From NCBI GenBank assembly GCA_902577425.1, contig CACGZD010000004.1:1-64000 (forward strand): 64,000 bases of DNA, given 5' to 3'. Position numbers and translations under genes: made by a program. Shown one piece after another: positions 28,847-38,678 of the stretch. The number at the start of each line of letters is the position of its first letter. Position 1 is the stretch's first letter. Under the pieces are notes generated by a model. The model was given only the letters and a program-made list of their open reading frames with translations, was not told the origin of the DNA and ran no database searches. This stretch comes from an uncultured Alphaproteobacteria bacterium (GTDB lineage Bacteria; Pseudomonadota; Alphaproteobacteria; HIMB59; GCA-002718135).

Positions 28847-29191
28847 ATGAATAATATTAATATTGACGTTACAGAAAGTATAAATAATGAATTAAATACC
28901 AATGATGTTGTTTTATTTATGAAAGGAACTCCTGATTTCCCTATGTGTGGATTCTCAGCTGCTACTGTTCAAGTTTTAAAAAACCTAGGAATTAGCTTTA
29001 GCAGTGTTAATGTTTTAGATAGTAATGACATGAGAGAAGGAATAAAAAAATTTTCTGATTGGCCTACTATTCCACAATTATATGTTAAAAAAGAATTTAT
29101 TGGTGGATGTGATATTGTTAAGGAAATGTATGAAAGTGGAGAGCTTCTAGAGTTATTAAACTCAAGAGGAATACAAGTTAGCCCAACTTAA
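28847..29191 (+). CDS. grxD: Monothiol glutaredoxin (Grx4 type)
   Basis: A 114-residue glutaredoxin with the CGFS active site (Cys34 in FPMCGFSAAT), the WPTIPQLYVKKEFIGG cis-Pro and glutathione segment, and GGCDIVKEM near the end. CGFS proteins carry or transfer [2Fe-2S] clusters with BolA partners. The bolA-like gene is immediately upstream. It starts three bases after bolA and ends two bases before rarD. Confidence 0.96.
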   Translation: MNNINIDVTESINNELNTNDVVLFMKGTPDFPMCGFSAATVQVLKNLGISFSSVNVLDSNDMREGIKKFSDWPTIPQLYVKKEFIGGCDIVKEMYESGELLELLNSRGIQVSPT

Positions 29192-29193
29192 CA

Positions 29194-30099
29194 TTGAAAA
29201 AAAATAATCTTTTAAAGGGGATTTTTTTTTCTTCCTTTGCTTCTACTTTTTGGGGAATACCTCAACCGTTAATCTTTAATCAAATAAAATATATTCCAGC
29301 TATAGAAATAGTTAGTCACAGAGCTTTGTGGTCTTTTATATTTCTTTTTCTGATAATTACATTTATTGGAAGAATTAAAGATTTATTGTTAATATTCAAT
29401 TCTTATAAAATTTTAATTCTTTTAAGTTTGGGTGCTATTTTAATTTCTATTAATTGGATAGGTTTTATTTTTGCCGTAAGTCTTAATAGAGTTCAAGATG
29501 CATCAATGGGTTATTTTTTAACTCCTCTAGTAAGTATAAGTTTAGGATATTTTTTTTTAAATGAAAAAATATCAAAAGCTAAATTCATATCAATTTTATT
29601 GATGATATCTGCAATATTTTTTTTAATTATTAGTTTAAAAACTTTGCCAATACTTGCCTTTATAATTGGCACATCATGGGGAGTTTATGGTTTATTAAAG
29701 AAACAAATTAATATTTCATCTGAAATTGGTCTTTTGTATGAATCATTTTTAATAACTTTACTAGCTTTGCCTTATATAATTTATATTGATCGTGTTAATG
29801 TGGGTTTTTTTCTAAATGAATCAATGAACACAAATTATTTATTAATTTTAACAGGAGCAATTACTGTATTTCCTTTATTTTTATTTAATCAAGGTGTAAA
29901 ATTTATTACATTGGGCTTTGCAGGAGTTATTTTTTATCTAGCCCCAACACTTCATTTCTTTACTGCAATAATTATTTTAGAAGAAACTTTGAGTTTATCT
30001 AAGCTAATAGCCTTTATAATAATTTGGTTTGGAGTATTAATCTTTATTATAGATAGTTTGAGAAATGAAAATAAATCTATCGAGAATAAAACTCAATAA
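29194..30099 (+). CDS. rarD: EamA-family transporter RarD
   Basis: A 301-residue inner-membrane protein with about ten helices, of the drug/metabolite transporter superfamily. The RarD group is indicated by [14 protein letters not shown] at the start and the SHRALWSF motif. Substrate unknown. The start appears to be TTG at 29194, two bases after grxD; no ATG fits. The 3' end overlaps convergent rpsD by 23 bases. Confidence 0.85.
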   Translation: MKKNNLLKGIFFSSFASTFWGIPQPLIFNQIKYIPAIEIVSHRALWSFIFLFLIITFIGRIKDLLLIFNSYKILILLSLGAILISINWIGFIFAVSLNRVQDASMGYFLTPLVSISLGYFFLNEKISKAKFISILLMISAIFFLIISLKTLPILAFIIGTSWGVYGLLKKQINISSEIGLLYESFLITLLALPYIIYIDRVNVGFFLNESMNTNYLLILTGAITVFPLFLFNQGVKFITLGFAGVIFYLAPTLHFFTAIIILEETLSLSKLIAFIIIWFGVLIFIIDSLRNENKSIENKTQ

Positions 30100-30697
30100 C
30101 TAAATTAGGTTCCATAGTTACTGGATAAGGCACATCATGAATTAATGGAGCTCTTAAAAATCTACCTTTAAATTCTTTTATATCAACTTCAAGGTACTCA
30201 GGTATCTCTCTTTCTTGAGAAACAATTGCTTCTTGAACTAAATTCATTTCTTTTGATTTATCTTTTATAGAAATTTCATCACCATCTTTAACTGTATAAG
30301 ATGGAATATTAACTCTTTTTCCATTCACTTTAACATGCCCATGGTTGACAAATTGTCTAGCTGAAAAAATTGTTGGAACAAATTTCATTCTATAGACAAT
30401 AGCATCAAGTCTTCTTTCTAAAAGTTCAATTAAAATTTCACTAGTATCACCTTTAGTATTAGATGCTTTTTTATATATTCGTCTAAATTGTTTTTCTGTT
30501 AAATCGCCATAATAAAAACGTAGTTTTTGTTTAGCAAATAATTGATTTCCGTAGTCAGATAATTTTCTTCTTTGACCTGTTACTCCATGTTGGCCAGGTC
30601 GAGAGTTTCTATTATTGTATGGACTTTTTGGTCTGCCCCAAAGATTACAACCTAATCTACGGTCTATTTTATATTTAGCAGCTATTCTTTTTGTCAT
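30077..30697 (-). CDS. rpsD: 30S ribosomal protein S4
   Basis: Primary 16S rRNA-binding protein. N-terminal [19 protein letters not shown], then [22 protein letters not shown], and the S4 RNA-binding domain [18 protein letters not shown]. Length 206 is standard. The ATG at 30697 fits the conserved N-terminus. It stands alone rather than in the alpha ribosomal operon, as is common in Alphaproteobacteria. A hairpin touches its start codon. It overlaps rarD by 23 bases at the 3' end. Confidence 0.97.
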   Translation of the reverse strand: MTKRIAAKYKIDRRLGCNLWGRPKSPYNNRNSRPGQHGVTGQRRKLSDYGNQLFAKQKLRFYYGDLTEKQFRRIYKKASNTKGDTSEILIELLERRLDAIVYRMKFVPTIFSARQFVNHGHVKVNGKRVNIPSYTVKDGDEISIKDKSKEMNLVQEAIVSQEREIPEYLEVDIKEFKGRFLRAPLIHDVPYPVTMEPNLVIEFYSR

Positions 30698-30698
30698 A

Positions 30699-30725
30699 TA
30701 TATCTCGCGGATATATAGAGATATA
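30699..30725 (-). promoter_or_regulatory. Hairpin at the rpsD translation start
   Basis: A perfect 8-base inverted repeat (TATATCTC / GAGATATA, 11-base loop) ends one base before the rpsD ATG. The only Shine-Dalgarno-like bases (GAG) sit inside the 3' arm. Folding would hide the initiation region. S4 is known to repress its own operon in E. coli, so autogenous control is a reasonable inference. Confidence 0.5.
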
Positions 30726-30761
30726 ATCTTACATGTCAATTCTATATTATTAAATATTTGA

Positions 30762-31478
30762 CTATTTTCTTAGCTTTTTTATCATTCCCCAAAGTGTTTG
30801 AATTTCAATCTTGCTAAGAGAACTCCTTAAAAACAATGTTTGTATATTTTCAAACATTTGTTTACATTTATTTTTTGGTCGTAAAAAACCCACTTCTTCT
30901 AACTCAGTTTTTAAAAAGTTCATAAAATATAAAAAATCTTTATTTAAAGCTTTTTTTTCAATTATTTCATTATTAATATTTAATTTCTTATTTTTTTGAA
31001 AAAAATCTCTCCAACAATAACACATTAATAAAACAGCATGCGATAAATTTAAAGATTGATTAGATTTTGATGTATCAATTGAAAAGATTATATCTGCTAG
31101 CATCAAATCTTCATTAGATAGACCGGAGTTTTCGGGTCCAAAAACTATAGCTACCTTTTTAGTTTTAGGAAAATTTGAAAATAAACTATTCACATTACTA
31201 AGACTTGGCTTATTTAAATATCTTCTTCTATTGGAAGTAGCTACAACATAACTAAAATTTTCTAATGCTTTATTTAAATTATTATAAATTTTAGCATTTA
31301 AAATAATTTTTTTAGAATTAGCAGAAGATTTAATAGCTAAGTTATTGGGCCACCCTTCTCTGGGATTAACGATTAATAATCTATTTAATCCAAAATTATC
31401 CATAGCTCTTGCAACCATGCCAATATTTTCTGGGAGTTGAGGCTTAACTAAAACAACAGAAGGTTTAATAATTTTCAC
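30762..31478 (-). CDS. trmJ: tRNA/rRNA 2'-O-methyltransferase TrmJ (SpoU family)
   Basis: SPOUT-class methyltransferase expected to methylate the ribose at tRNA position 32. Motif 1 is [14 protein letters not shown]; motif 2 is [14 protein letters not shown]; motif 3 is [12 protein letters not shown]. The 238-residue length fits TrmJ. It starts two bases after cimA. The spacer to rpsD is 64 bases. Confidence 0.92.
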   Translation of the reverse strand: MKIIKPSVVLVKPQLPENIGMVARAMDNFGLNRLLIVNPREGWPNNLAIKSSANSKKIILNAKIYNNLNKALENFSYVVATSNRRRYLNKPSLSNVNSLFSNFPKTKKVAIVFGPENSGLSNEDLMLADIIFSIDTSKSNQSLNLSHAVLLMCYCWRDFFQKNKKLNINNEIIEKKALNKDFLYFMNFLKTELEEVGFLRPKNKCKQMFENIQTLFLRSSLSKIEIQTLWGMIKKLRK

Positions 31479-31480
31479 AA

Positions 31481-33061
31481 TTAAGATTTTAGATCATGAA
31501 ATAACTTATAAGTAATACTATCATGAATAGCATTGTAAGAAGCATCAATAATATTTGGAGATACTCCAATTGTTGTCCAATGACTATTGCTATCATCAGT
31601 TGATTCAATTAAAACTCTTGTCACTGCTCCTGTTCCTTTGTCAGAAGATAAGATCATTACTTTAAAATCTGTTAGCTTTAAATTCTTTAAAGTTGGATAA
31701 AAACTAATCAAAGCTTTTCTTAAAGCACTGTCAATTGCATTTACAGGACCATTGCCAACTCCAACTGTCATTCTTTCTTCATCTGCAACATGAACATTAA
31801 TTGTAGCTTCAGATTCTGTTATAAGTTGACCTTTTGCATTCCATCTTCTTTCATCTGTAACTCTAAATTTTTGAAGGGTATAGAAATCAACTATTTCTCC
31901 TATTTCTTTTCTAACTAAAACTTCAAAACTAGCTAGAGCTGTATCGTAAGAAAAACCTTCAGATTCTTTTTCTTTAATAATTCTAAGAATATTATTAATT
32001 TTATCATCTGAAAGATTAATTGACATTTTATTTAACTGAGTAATTAAATTCGATTTTCCTGCTTGATCGGAAATAATAACATTTCTAGAGTTTCCAACTA
32101 TAGCTGGATTAATATGTTCATAAGTTTCTGGATTTTTTTCTACAGCTGATGCGTGAAGTCCTCCCTTATGAGAAAACGCATATTCACCTACATAAGGGCT
32201 TTGTTTTTTTGAAGGGGCATTCAATATTTCATCAACTAATCTAGATAATTTAGTAATATCACTGAGTTTATCTTTATTAATATTTGTTTTATAATCAGTT
32301 TTAAGAACTAATGTAGGAATAAGAGAGATTAAATTTGCATTTCCACATCTTTCTCCTAGCCCATTAATTGTACCTTGAATTTGCTTTGCACCTGCATTTA
32401 TTGCAGCAAGAGAATTTGCAACGGCATTTTCTGTATCATTATGAGCGTGAATACCAATATTTTTTCCAGGTATTTCTTTTATAACCTTAGAAACAATTTC
32501 GAAAATTTCATTGGGCAATGTTCCACCGTTTGTGTCACATAAAACTATCCATCTAGCACCTGACTCATAAGCTGCCATTAAACATTCAATAGAGTATTTC
32601 TCATTATATTTAAATCCATCAAAAAAATGTTCTGCATCAAATATTGCTTCTTTATTTTTTTTGTCTATTTCTTTAATGCTTTCTGATATCATTAGTAGAT
32701 TTTCATTCTTATCTATTGATAAAGCCTCGGTAACTTGGAACAAAGAAGACTTGCCGACTAAACAAACAGATGTCGCGTTAGAGTTTATTAAAGTATTAAG
32801 TCCTGGATCATTGGCAGCACTTTTACTAGGTCTTCTAGTCATGCCAAAAGCTGTAAAAGATGAATTATTAAATTTTATATCTCTATTAAAAAATTCATCA
32901 TCAGTTGGATTTGCACCAGGCCAACCTCCTTCAACATAATCAACACCTAATTCATCTAAAGCATTAGCAATAATCATTTTATCACTAACAGTAAAATTTA
33001 CTCCAGTTGTTTGTTGACCATCTCTTAGAGTGGTATCAAATAAATAAATCTTATTTTCCAT
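31481..33061 (-). CDS. cimA: Citramalate synthase
   Basis: Condenses pyruvate and acetyl-CoA to (R)-citramalate for isoleucine synthesis without threonine deaminase. The 526-residue protein has the HMGL-like TIM barrel starting DTTLRDGQQTTGVNF, metal-binding HAHNDTENAVANSLAA, and a C-terminal LeuA-type regulatory domain (about residues 390-520). The barrel is the CimA rather than LeuA subtype (ADEERMTVGVGNGPVNAID segment). Placed between gltX and trmJ on the same strand. Confidence 0.93.
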   Translation of the reverse strand: MENKIYLFDTTLRDGQQTTGVNFTVSDKMIIANALDELGVDYVEGGWPGANPTDDEFFNRDIKFNNSSFTAFGMTRRPSKSAANDPGLNTLINSNATSVCLVGKSSLFQVTEALSIDKNENLLMISESIKEIDKKNKEAIFDAEHFFDGFKYNEKYSIECLMAAYESGARWIVLCDTNGGTLPNEIFEIVSKVIKEIPGKNIGIHAHNDTENAVANSLAAINAGAKQIQGTINGLGERCGNANLISLIPTLVLKTDYKTNINKDKLSDITKLSRLVDEILNAPSKKQSPYVGEYAFSHKGGLHASAVEKNPETYEHINPAIVGNSRNVIISDQAGKSNLITQLNKMSINLSDDKINNILRIIKEKESEGFSYDTALASFEVLVRKEIGEIVDFYTLQKFRVTDERRWNAKGQLITESEATINVHVADEERMTVGVGNGPVNAIDSALRKALISFYPTLKNLKLTDFKVMILSSDKGTGAVTRVLIESTDDSNSHWTTIGVSPNIIDASYNAIHDSITYKLFHDLKS

Positions 33062-33126
33062 TATTTTAGGCCTGCTAAATGAAAAGATAATTAATGTCGA
33101 GTTAATTCAAAATTTAATGAGTTATT

Positions 33127-34473
33127 TTAAGTAATTACACCTAATTTCTTCATAATGTTGTTTTTTGTAAGTAAAGGAAGTAATAATTTTAACTCAGGAC
33201 CCTTTGTTTTTCCAGTTAATGCCATTCTTAAAGGCATAAACAAATCTTTTCCTTTTTTCCCAGTTTTTTTACTTATTTCCAAAATCCATTCATCCCAACT
33301 ATCAATAGTATATGGTTCCTTAGGCAATAAATCAGCAGCATCTTTTAAAAATTCTTTATCTTCTGTATAAAATGATTTTTCTGTTTTAATAATATTGTAC
33401 CATTCTAAACATTCTGAGAAAAAATTTATATTGTTTTTAACAAAAATCCAAAAATTATTATCAGCATGTATTCCTAAATCAAGAAATTTATTTTTTACAT
33501 CTGAATATGTATATTTTTGTAATATTTCTTTATTTAATAATTTTAGAACTTCAATTGAAAATTTAGGGGAAGAATTTGAAATATTAGATATATTATAATT
33601 ATTTATTAATTTAGTTAAATCTGTTTCACTACTAATATTAGAACTTGTGCCAACACTTAAAAGATAATTTAATATTGTTAAACTTTCGAATCCTGTGTCT
33701 CTTAGTTTTTCAATTGACAAACTACCTAATCTTTTTCCAAATCCTTTTCCGTTTTCATCAGTTAAAAAAGGGTGATGTCCAAAAGTTGGAATAGTTGAAT
33801 TTAAGGCTTCAAAAATTTGTATATGAAATGCTGTATTTGAAATATGATCCTCACCTCTAATAATTTCTGAAACTCCTTCTTCAATATCATCTATTACAGA
33901 AGGTAAATGATATAATAATGTTTCATCTTCTCTAATTAATACAGGATCACTTAAATTCTTACTTTCAAATGACACTTTTCCTTTTATCAAATCATTCCAT
34001 TCAATAGTTTTATATTCAAGTTTGAATCTCCAATGTGGTTTTTTACCTGATTGCAAAAGATTTTTAATTTCAATTTCAGTTAGATCAAGAGAGCTTCTAT
34101 CATAAATAGGTGGTTTACCAGAAGTAAGTTGTGATTTTTTTTTAAGTGATAGCTCTTCTTGGCTTTCAAAACATGGGTAAAGTCTATTATCCTTTTTTAA
34201 TTTTTCTATACTTTGATCATATATTTTTTTTCTATCAGATTGATTAAATGATTTATTCCAACTAATTCCAAGCCAACTTAAATCTCTTTTTATTTTTTCT
34301 TCATATTCTTTCTTGCTTCTTTCTAGATCGGTATCATCAATTCTTAAGATAAAATTTCCTTTTTTATTATTTATATAAGCCCAATTTAAAACTGCTGATC
34401 TAGCGTTTCCAATATGTATTAAACCAGTTGGACTAGGAGCAAACCTTGATAAAGAATTCATTTTATTTTTCAA
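33127..34473 (-). CDS. gltX: Glutamyl-tRNA synthetase
   Basis: Class I synthetase, 448 residues. The first signature reads SPTGLIHIGNAR (HIGH motif as HIGN). The second signature, normally KLSKR-like, reads GFGKRLGSLSI, so the usual Ser before Lys-Arg is Gly. The anticodon-binding region is helical as expected. The first 11 bases overlap the end of nadE. The type resembles the GltX paralogue of many Alphaproteobacteria, often non-discriminating; whether it also charges tRNA-Gln cannot be read here. Confidence 0.93.
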   Translation of the reverse strand: MKNKMNSLSRFAPSPTGLIHIGNARSAVLNWAYINNKKGNFILRIDDTDLERSKKEYEEKIKRDLSWLGISWNKSFNQSDRKKIYDQSIEKLKKDNRLYPCFESQEELSLKKKSQLTSGKPPIYDRSSLDLTEIEIKNLLQSGKKPHWRFKLEYKTIEWNDLIKGKVSFESKNLSDPVLIREDETLLYHLPSVIDDIEEGVSEIIRGEDHISNTAFHIQIFEALNSTIPTFGHHPFLTDENGKGFGKRLGSLSIEKLRDTGFESLTILNYLLSVGTSSNISSETDLTKLINNYNISNISNSSPKFSIEVLKLLNKEILQKYTYSDVKNKFLDLGIHADNNFWIFVKNNINFFSECLEWYNIIKTEKSFYTEDKEFLKDAADLLPKEPYTIDSWDEWILEISKKTGKKGKDLFMPLRMALTGKTKGPELKLLLPLLTKNNIMKKLGVIT

Positions 34474-35200
34474 ATTTACAAACTGGAATTGATATCATTT
34501 TATGTAAGTTTTGTTCTCTAATTTTATTATATTTTTCAAAATGAGGACTATCTTTATTTTCCATAGCTTCCTCTATTTCCTTATAGGTTAATCCAAGTTG
34601 AGATTCATCATTTCTGCTATCATCCCACAAACCATCCGTAGGTGGAGCATTTACTATGTCTTTATTAATTTCTAACTCTTTTGCCATTTCCCAAACTTGA
34701 GATTTTGTGCAATCTGCAATTGGTGAAATATCTACACCTCCATCTCCATATTTAGTATAAAAACCAACACCAAAATCTTCTACTTTATTTCCAGTTCCAA
34801 CTACTATACCATTACTAGATTGCGCAATTTGATACAAAGTAATCATTCTAAGTCTTGAACGAGAATTTGCAAATGCTAATTTATTTTCATATTCTCTCAT
34901 TTCTTTTTCAAAAGAATTAAAAACATGATCTAATTCTATAATTTTTGTTTCAACATTATTATATTTACTTTTTAACCATTCCAAATGCTGTAAACTTAAA
35001 TAGTGTTGCTCACTATTTTGTCTTATTGGCATAGATACTGCGATTGTTTTTAATTTTGTTTTTGCTGATAAAGTACTTGCTACTGCAGAGTCCACTCCTC
35101 CTGATACTCCTATAATCAAAGAAACTGGATTATACTTAACTTTGTCTGAGTAACCTTTTATCCAATCAACTATAAATTCTATTCTCTCATTAACCAACAT
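34463..35200 (-). CDS. nadE: NAD synthetase, ammonia-dependent type
   Basis: Converts nicotinate adenine dinucleotide to NAD. At 245 residues it lacks the N-terminal glutaminase domain of the long form, so it should use ammonia or an unlinked glutaminase. The P-loop is GVSGGVDSA; GTGNKVEDFGVGFYTKYGDG is the characteristic second block. It overlaps gltX by 11 bases and follows the DAHP synthase gene by 24. Confidence 0.94.
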   Translation of the reverse strand: MLVNERIEFIVDWIKGYSDKVKYNPVSLIIGVSGGVDSAVASTLSAKTKLKTIAVSMPIRQNSEQHYLSLQHLEWLKSKYNNVETKIIELDHVFNSFEKEMREYENKLAFANSRSRLRMITLYQIAQSSNGIVVGTGNKVEDFGVGFYTKYGDGGVDISPIADCTKSQVWEMAKELEINKDIVNAPPTDGLWDDSRNDESQLGLTYKEIEEAMENKDSPHFEKYNKIREQNLHKMISIPVCKFEK

Positions 35201-35224
35201 ACTATTTAATATATAAATGTTATT

Positions 35225-36601
35225 TTATAGATTGGAAGACTGCTGTAATCTAATTCTTTCATCTTTTAAAAAATCTGAAAGAATAAAAGCCAATTCTAAA
35301 GATTGGGAGGCATTTAATCTTGGATCGCAGTAAGTATGATATCTGCTTTTTAAGTCATCTTCAGTAACTTCTCTAATTCCACCTATACATTCGGTTACAT
35401 CTTGACCAGTCATTTCTAGATGAATTCCTCCAGGATATGTTCCTTCTGAACGATGAATCTTAAAAAACTGCTCTATCTCTGAAATTATATTAGTCAAAGG
35501 TCTGGTTTTATACCCTGTATTAGACTTAATAGTATTTCCGTGCATGGGATCACAAGCCCAAACCACCTTATAGTCAGTTTTACTAACCTCTTTAATTATT
35601 TGAGGTAAAATTGAAGAAATTTTGTCTGCACCCATACGACATATTAAAGTAACTCTTCCAGAAATATTATTTGGATTAACAACTTCAATAATTTTTAAAA
35701 GCTCACTAATTTCTGTAGAAGGTCCTACTTTTATACCTATTGGATTTTCTATACCTTTAATAAATTCAATATGAGCGCCATCAAGTTGTCTTGTTCTATC
35801 TCCTACCCACAGCATATGAGCAGATACATCATACCAAAGGCCAGTAGTACTATCTACTCTAGTCAACGCTTCTTCATAAGGTAGCAATAAAGCTTCATGG
35901 CTAGTGTAAAAATCTGTTTCATTCATTTGACGAACATTTTCATCATTTATTCCACAAGCTTCCATAAAAGTTAAACATTCATCAATTCTATTTGCCATAT
36001 CTTCAAATCTTTTTTTATACTGATTGTCATCTGCAAAACTCAAATTCCATTGATGAATTTGTTTTAAATTTGCAAAGCCTCCTTGAGCAAATGCTCTCAA
36101 TAAATTAAGAGTAGCTGCTGACTGATTATAGGCTTGTATCAATCTTTTTGGATCAGCAGTTCTAGATTTTTCATTAAAATCAATGCCATTTATAATGTCG
36201 CCTTTATAAGATTCTAATTCTAAATTATCTAACTTTTCTGTATCTTGGGATCTCGGTTTTGCAAATTGACCAGCAATACGACCAACTTTTACAACTGGGC
36301 AAGAAGCGCCATAAGTTAAAACTACAGCCATTTGTAACATAACTTTAAAAGAGTCCCTGATATTATTAGGATTAAAATCTGCAAAACTTTCAGCACAATC
36401 ACCACCTTGAAGTAAAAATGCCTTTCCGTTAGCGACATCTCCTAATTGCTTTAGTAAATTTCTTGATTCACCTGCGAATACTAAAGGCGGATATGCATTA
36501 AGTTTCTTAGTAATTAGATTTAATTCTTTTTCATCAGAATAATTAGGCAAGTGTTTTGCCTTTTTTTCTCTCCAAGAGCTAGGTTTCCAATTTTTATTCA
36601 T
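35225..36601 (-). CDS. 3-deoxy-7-phosphoheptulonate synthase, class II
   Basis: First enzyme of the shikimate pathway, joining phosphoenolpyruvate and erythrose 4-phosphate. The 458-residue protein begins WKPSSWR, as class II (plant-like) enzymes do, and has FLLQGGDCAESF, VVKVGRIAGQFAKPRS and VWACDPMHGNT blocks. Class II enzymes are usual in Alphaproteobacteria. It sits between glmU and nadE on the same strand. Confidence 0.96.
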   Translation of the reverse strand: MNKNWKPSSWREKKAKHLPNYSDEKELNLITKKLNAYPPLVFAGESRNLLKQLGDVANGKAFLLQGGDCAESFADFNPNNIRDSFKVMLQMAVVLTYGASCPVVKVGRIAGQFAKPRSQDTEKLDNLELESYKGDIINGIDFNEKSRTADPKRLIQAYNQSAATLNLLRAFAQGGFANLKQIHQWNLSFADDNQYKKRFEDMANRIDECLTFMEACGINDENVRQMNETDFYTSHEALLLPYEEALTRVDSTTGLWYDVSAHMLWVGDRTRQLDGAHIEFIKGIENPIGIKVGPSTEISELLKIIEVVNPNNISGRVTLICRMGADKISSILPQIIKEVSKTDYKVVWACDPMHGNTIKSNTGYKTRPLTNIISEIEQFFKIHRSEGTYPGGIHLEMTGQDVTECIGGIREVTEDDLKSRYHTYCDPRLNASQSLELAFILSDFLKDERIRLQQSSNL

Positions 36602-36653
36602 ATTTATAAGTGCGTAATAAACTCTAAAGAATCTTGAAACAAGTCCAATATAA

Positions 36654-37952
36654 TTATTTTTTTCGCCGTTTTCTAAGAATTTTTAGATCAGATCTCTCAA
36701 GTGCTAAATAATTAGCAGGTATATTTCTAGTAACAACACTTCCAGCTCCTATTGTAGCTTTTCTTCCAATAGTAATAGGAGCTACCAAAGAGCTGTTAGA
36801 ACCAACAAAAACTTGATCCTTAATAATAGTTTTATTTTTTTTCTTTCCATCATAATTACAAGTAATCGTTCCTGCCCCAACATTTACATTGTTTCCCAAA
36901 TGTGAGTCCCCAATATAGGATAAATGACTAATTGAATTTTTGTTTCCAATAACAGAATTTTTAATTTCAACAAAATTACCTATTTTTGTATTTTTTCCAA
37001 TTTTTGTTTTTGGTCTTATTCTCGCACTAGGACCTATTGAAGAATTTTCTCCAATAGAACACTCTTCAATAACGCTATAACTTTTAATTAATACATTTTC
37101 ATTAATCAGTACCCTTGGTTTAAAAGTTACAAAAGGTTCTATTATGGATCCTTTTTTAATTTTTGTATCTACACATAAACGTATAGTTTCTGGTTGTTGT
37201 AAAATCACACCATTCTTAATAATATTAGCTTTAAGTTTTTTTTGAAGTATTTTATCAACTAATATTAAATCATCTATAGTATTAATGCCTAATGTTTCTT
37301 CTTGGGGACAAATAATATAACTAAAACTCTTCTCTAAATTATTAAATATTTGAAATATATCTGGTAAGTATTTTTCCTTTTTTAAATTTTTATCAGAAAT
37401 TTTGTTAATATTGCTAAATAATAATTTAGTATTACATAGCATTACTCCTGAATTACAAAGCAATATTTTTTTTTCAGTTAAAGTAGTATTTATTTCCTCA
37501 ACAACAGATAAAACTTTGTTTTCTGTTACTTTCACTCTGCCATATCCATAAGGATTTTTAGTCTTAAAGGCTATCATTGATCCTACAGATCCATTTTTAA
37601 TATAATTATTAAAAAGTTTTGTAATTGTAGTAGAAGATAGCAAAGGAACATCACTAAATAGAATTAAAACATTTTTATTTTTGATATATTTTTTGGCACA
37701 AACTATTGCATCTGCTGTACCTTTTTGATTTTTTTGTAATACACATTTTGCAAATGGAAATTTATTTTTAATATCAATGATATTTTCTTTATTACAAACA
37801 AAAATAACTTCTTTATTAGAGATTTTTTTTGCAACCAGATAAACATGATTAATAATTTCAATTCCTGCAAGATCTTGAAAAATTTTTGATTTTTTATGCT
37901 TAAATCTTGTACTCTTTCCAGCAGCTAAAATTACAGTAGTTATTTTTTTCAT
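36654..37952 (-). CDS. glmU: Bifunctional GlcNAc-1-phosphate uridyltransferase / glucosamine-1-phosphate acetyltransferase
   Basis: Makes UDP-N-acetylglucosamine for peptidoglycan and LPS. The N-terminal nucleotidyltransferase half starts VILAAGKSTRF; the C-terminal left-handed beta-helix is visible from about residue 250 as hexapeptide repeats, with SHLSYIGDSHLG and GAGTITCNYDG. Length 432 is slightly short. It follows parA by 17 bases. Confidence 0.95.
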   Translation of the reverse strand: MKKITTVILAAGKSTRFKHKKSKIFQDLAGIEIINHVYLVAKKISNKEVIFVCNKENIIDIKNKFPFAKCVLQKNQKGTADAIVCAKKYIKNKNVLILFSDVPLLSSTTITKLFNNYIKNGSVGSMIAFKTKNPYGYGRVKVTENKVLSVVEEINTTLTEKKILLCNSGVMLCNTKLLFSNINKISDKNLKKEKYLPDIFQIFNNLEKSFSYIICPQEETLGINTIDDLILVDKILQKKLKANIIKNGVILQQPETIRLCVDTKIKKGSIIEPFVTFKPRVLINENVLIKSYSVIEECSIGENSSIGPSARIRPKTKIGKNTKIGNFVEIKNSVIGNKNSISHLSYIGDSHLGNNVNVGAGTITCNYDGKKKNKTIIKDQVFVGSNSSLVAPITIGRKATIGAGSVVTRNIPANYLALERSDLKILRKRRKK

Positions 37953-37969
37953 TTTTAAGTTAGCAAAAT

Positions 37970-38602
37970 TTAGAAATTTCTTATAATTTCATTACCAACA
38001 TTAATAATTTCTTTAGAAGCATCTGAAGTAACACTTATATCAACTACCCCCCTACCAACTGAAAATGTTTCAGCATAAATTATTTTACCGGAAACCCTAG
38101 ATCTAGCAATTTTTGCTCCTGCGTATCTTAATCTCATAATCATAGCATCTGTTAACTTTGCTCTTGGCATAACTCTATTTAAAATAACAGTTGTCTTTTT
38201 TCTTTCTTCTTTAGCAACATTTAAAAAAGGAATTGTGGCCATAAGATCTAATGGGCTAGGTTGAACAGGCACAAAAATATAATCTGATGATTTGACGATT
38301 TGTATTGTTTCAAAAGTAATTGAAGGAGGACTATCTATAATAATAAAATTATATTTTCTTTTAATTTTTTTAAGATCTTCCTTTAAATTTCTTGGATCAA
38401 AAGCGTAACTATCAATACCTGTAGGCTCTTCTCCATAATATTTTTTTCTAGCATCTAACCAATAAGTAAGACTTTTTTGTGCATCAGCATCAACAACAGC
38501 AACTTTATAATCACTATTTGCCCATAATACTGCTAAATTTGCAGATAATGTAGTTTTACCTGATCCACCTTTTTGATTAGCAAATGATATAATTTTACCC
38601 AT
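37970..38602 (-). CDS. ParA-family ATPase
   Basis: A 210-residue deviant Walker-A ATPase (QKGGSGKTT at about residues 9-17, with IDSPPS as Walker B). ParA/MinD-like proteins position DNA or protein cargo. No parB gene or obvious parS site is near, so it is an orphan ParA of unknown cargo rather than the chromosomal segregation locus. The ATG at 38602 begins the domain directly; an upstream start would overlap the divergent tsaC gene. Confidence 0.88.
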   Translation of the reverse strand: MGKIISFANQKGGSGKTTLSANLAVLWANSDYKVAVVDADAQKSLTYWLDARKKYYGEEPTGIDSYAFDPRNLKEDLKKIKRKYNFIIIDSPPSITFETIQIVKSSDYIFVPVQPSPLDLMATIPFLNVAKEERKKTTVILNRVMPRAKLTDAMIMRLRYAGAKIARSRVSGKIIYAETFSVGRGVVDISVTSDASKEIINVGNEIIRNF

Positions 38603-38678
38603 ATTAAAACTTGTAAAAAATTTGTAAGACAATAACAATTTTATGTCTATATAAATTCTATAAATAACACAAAATATT

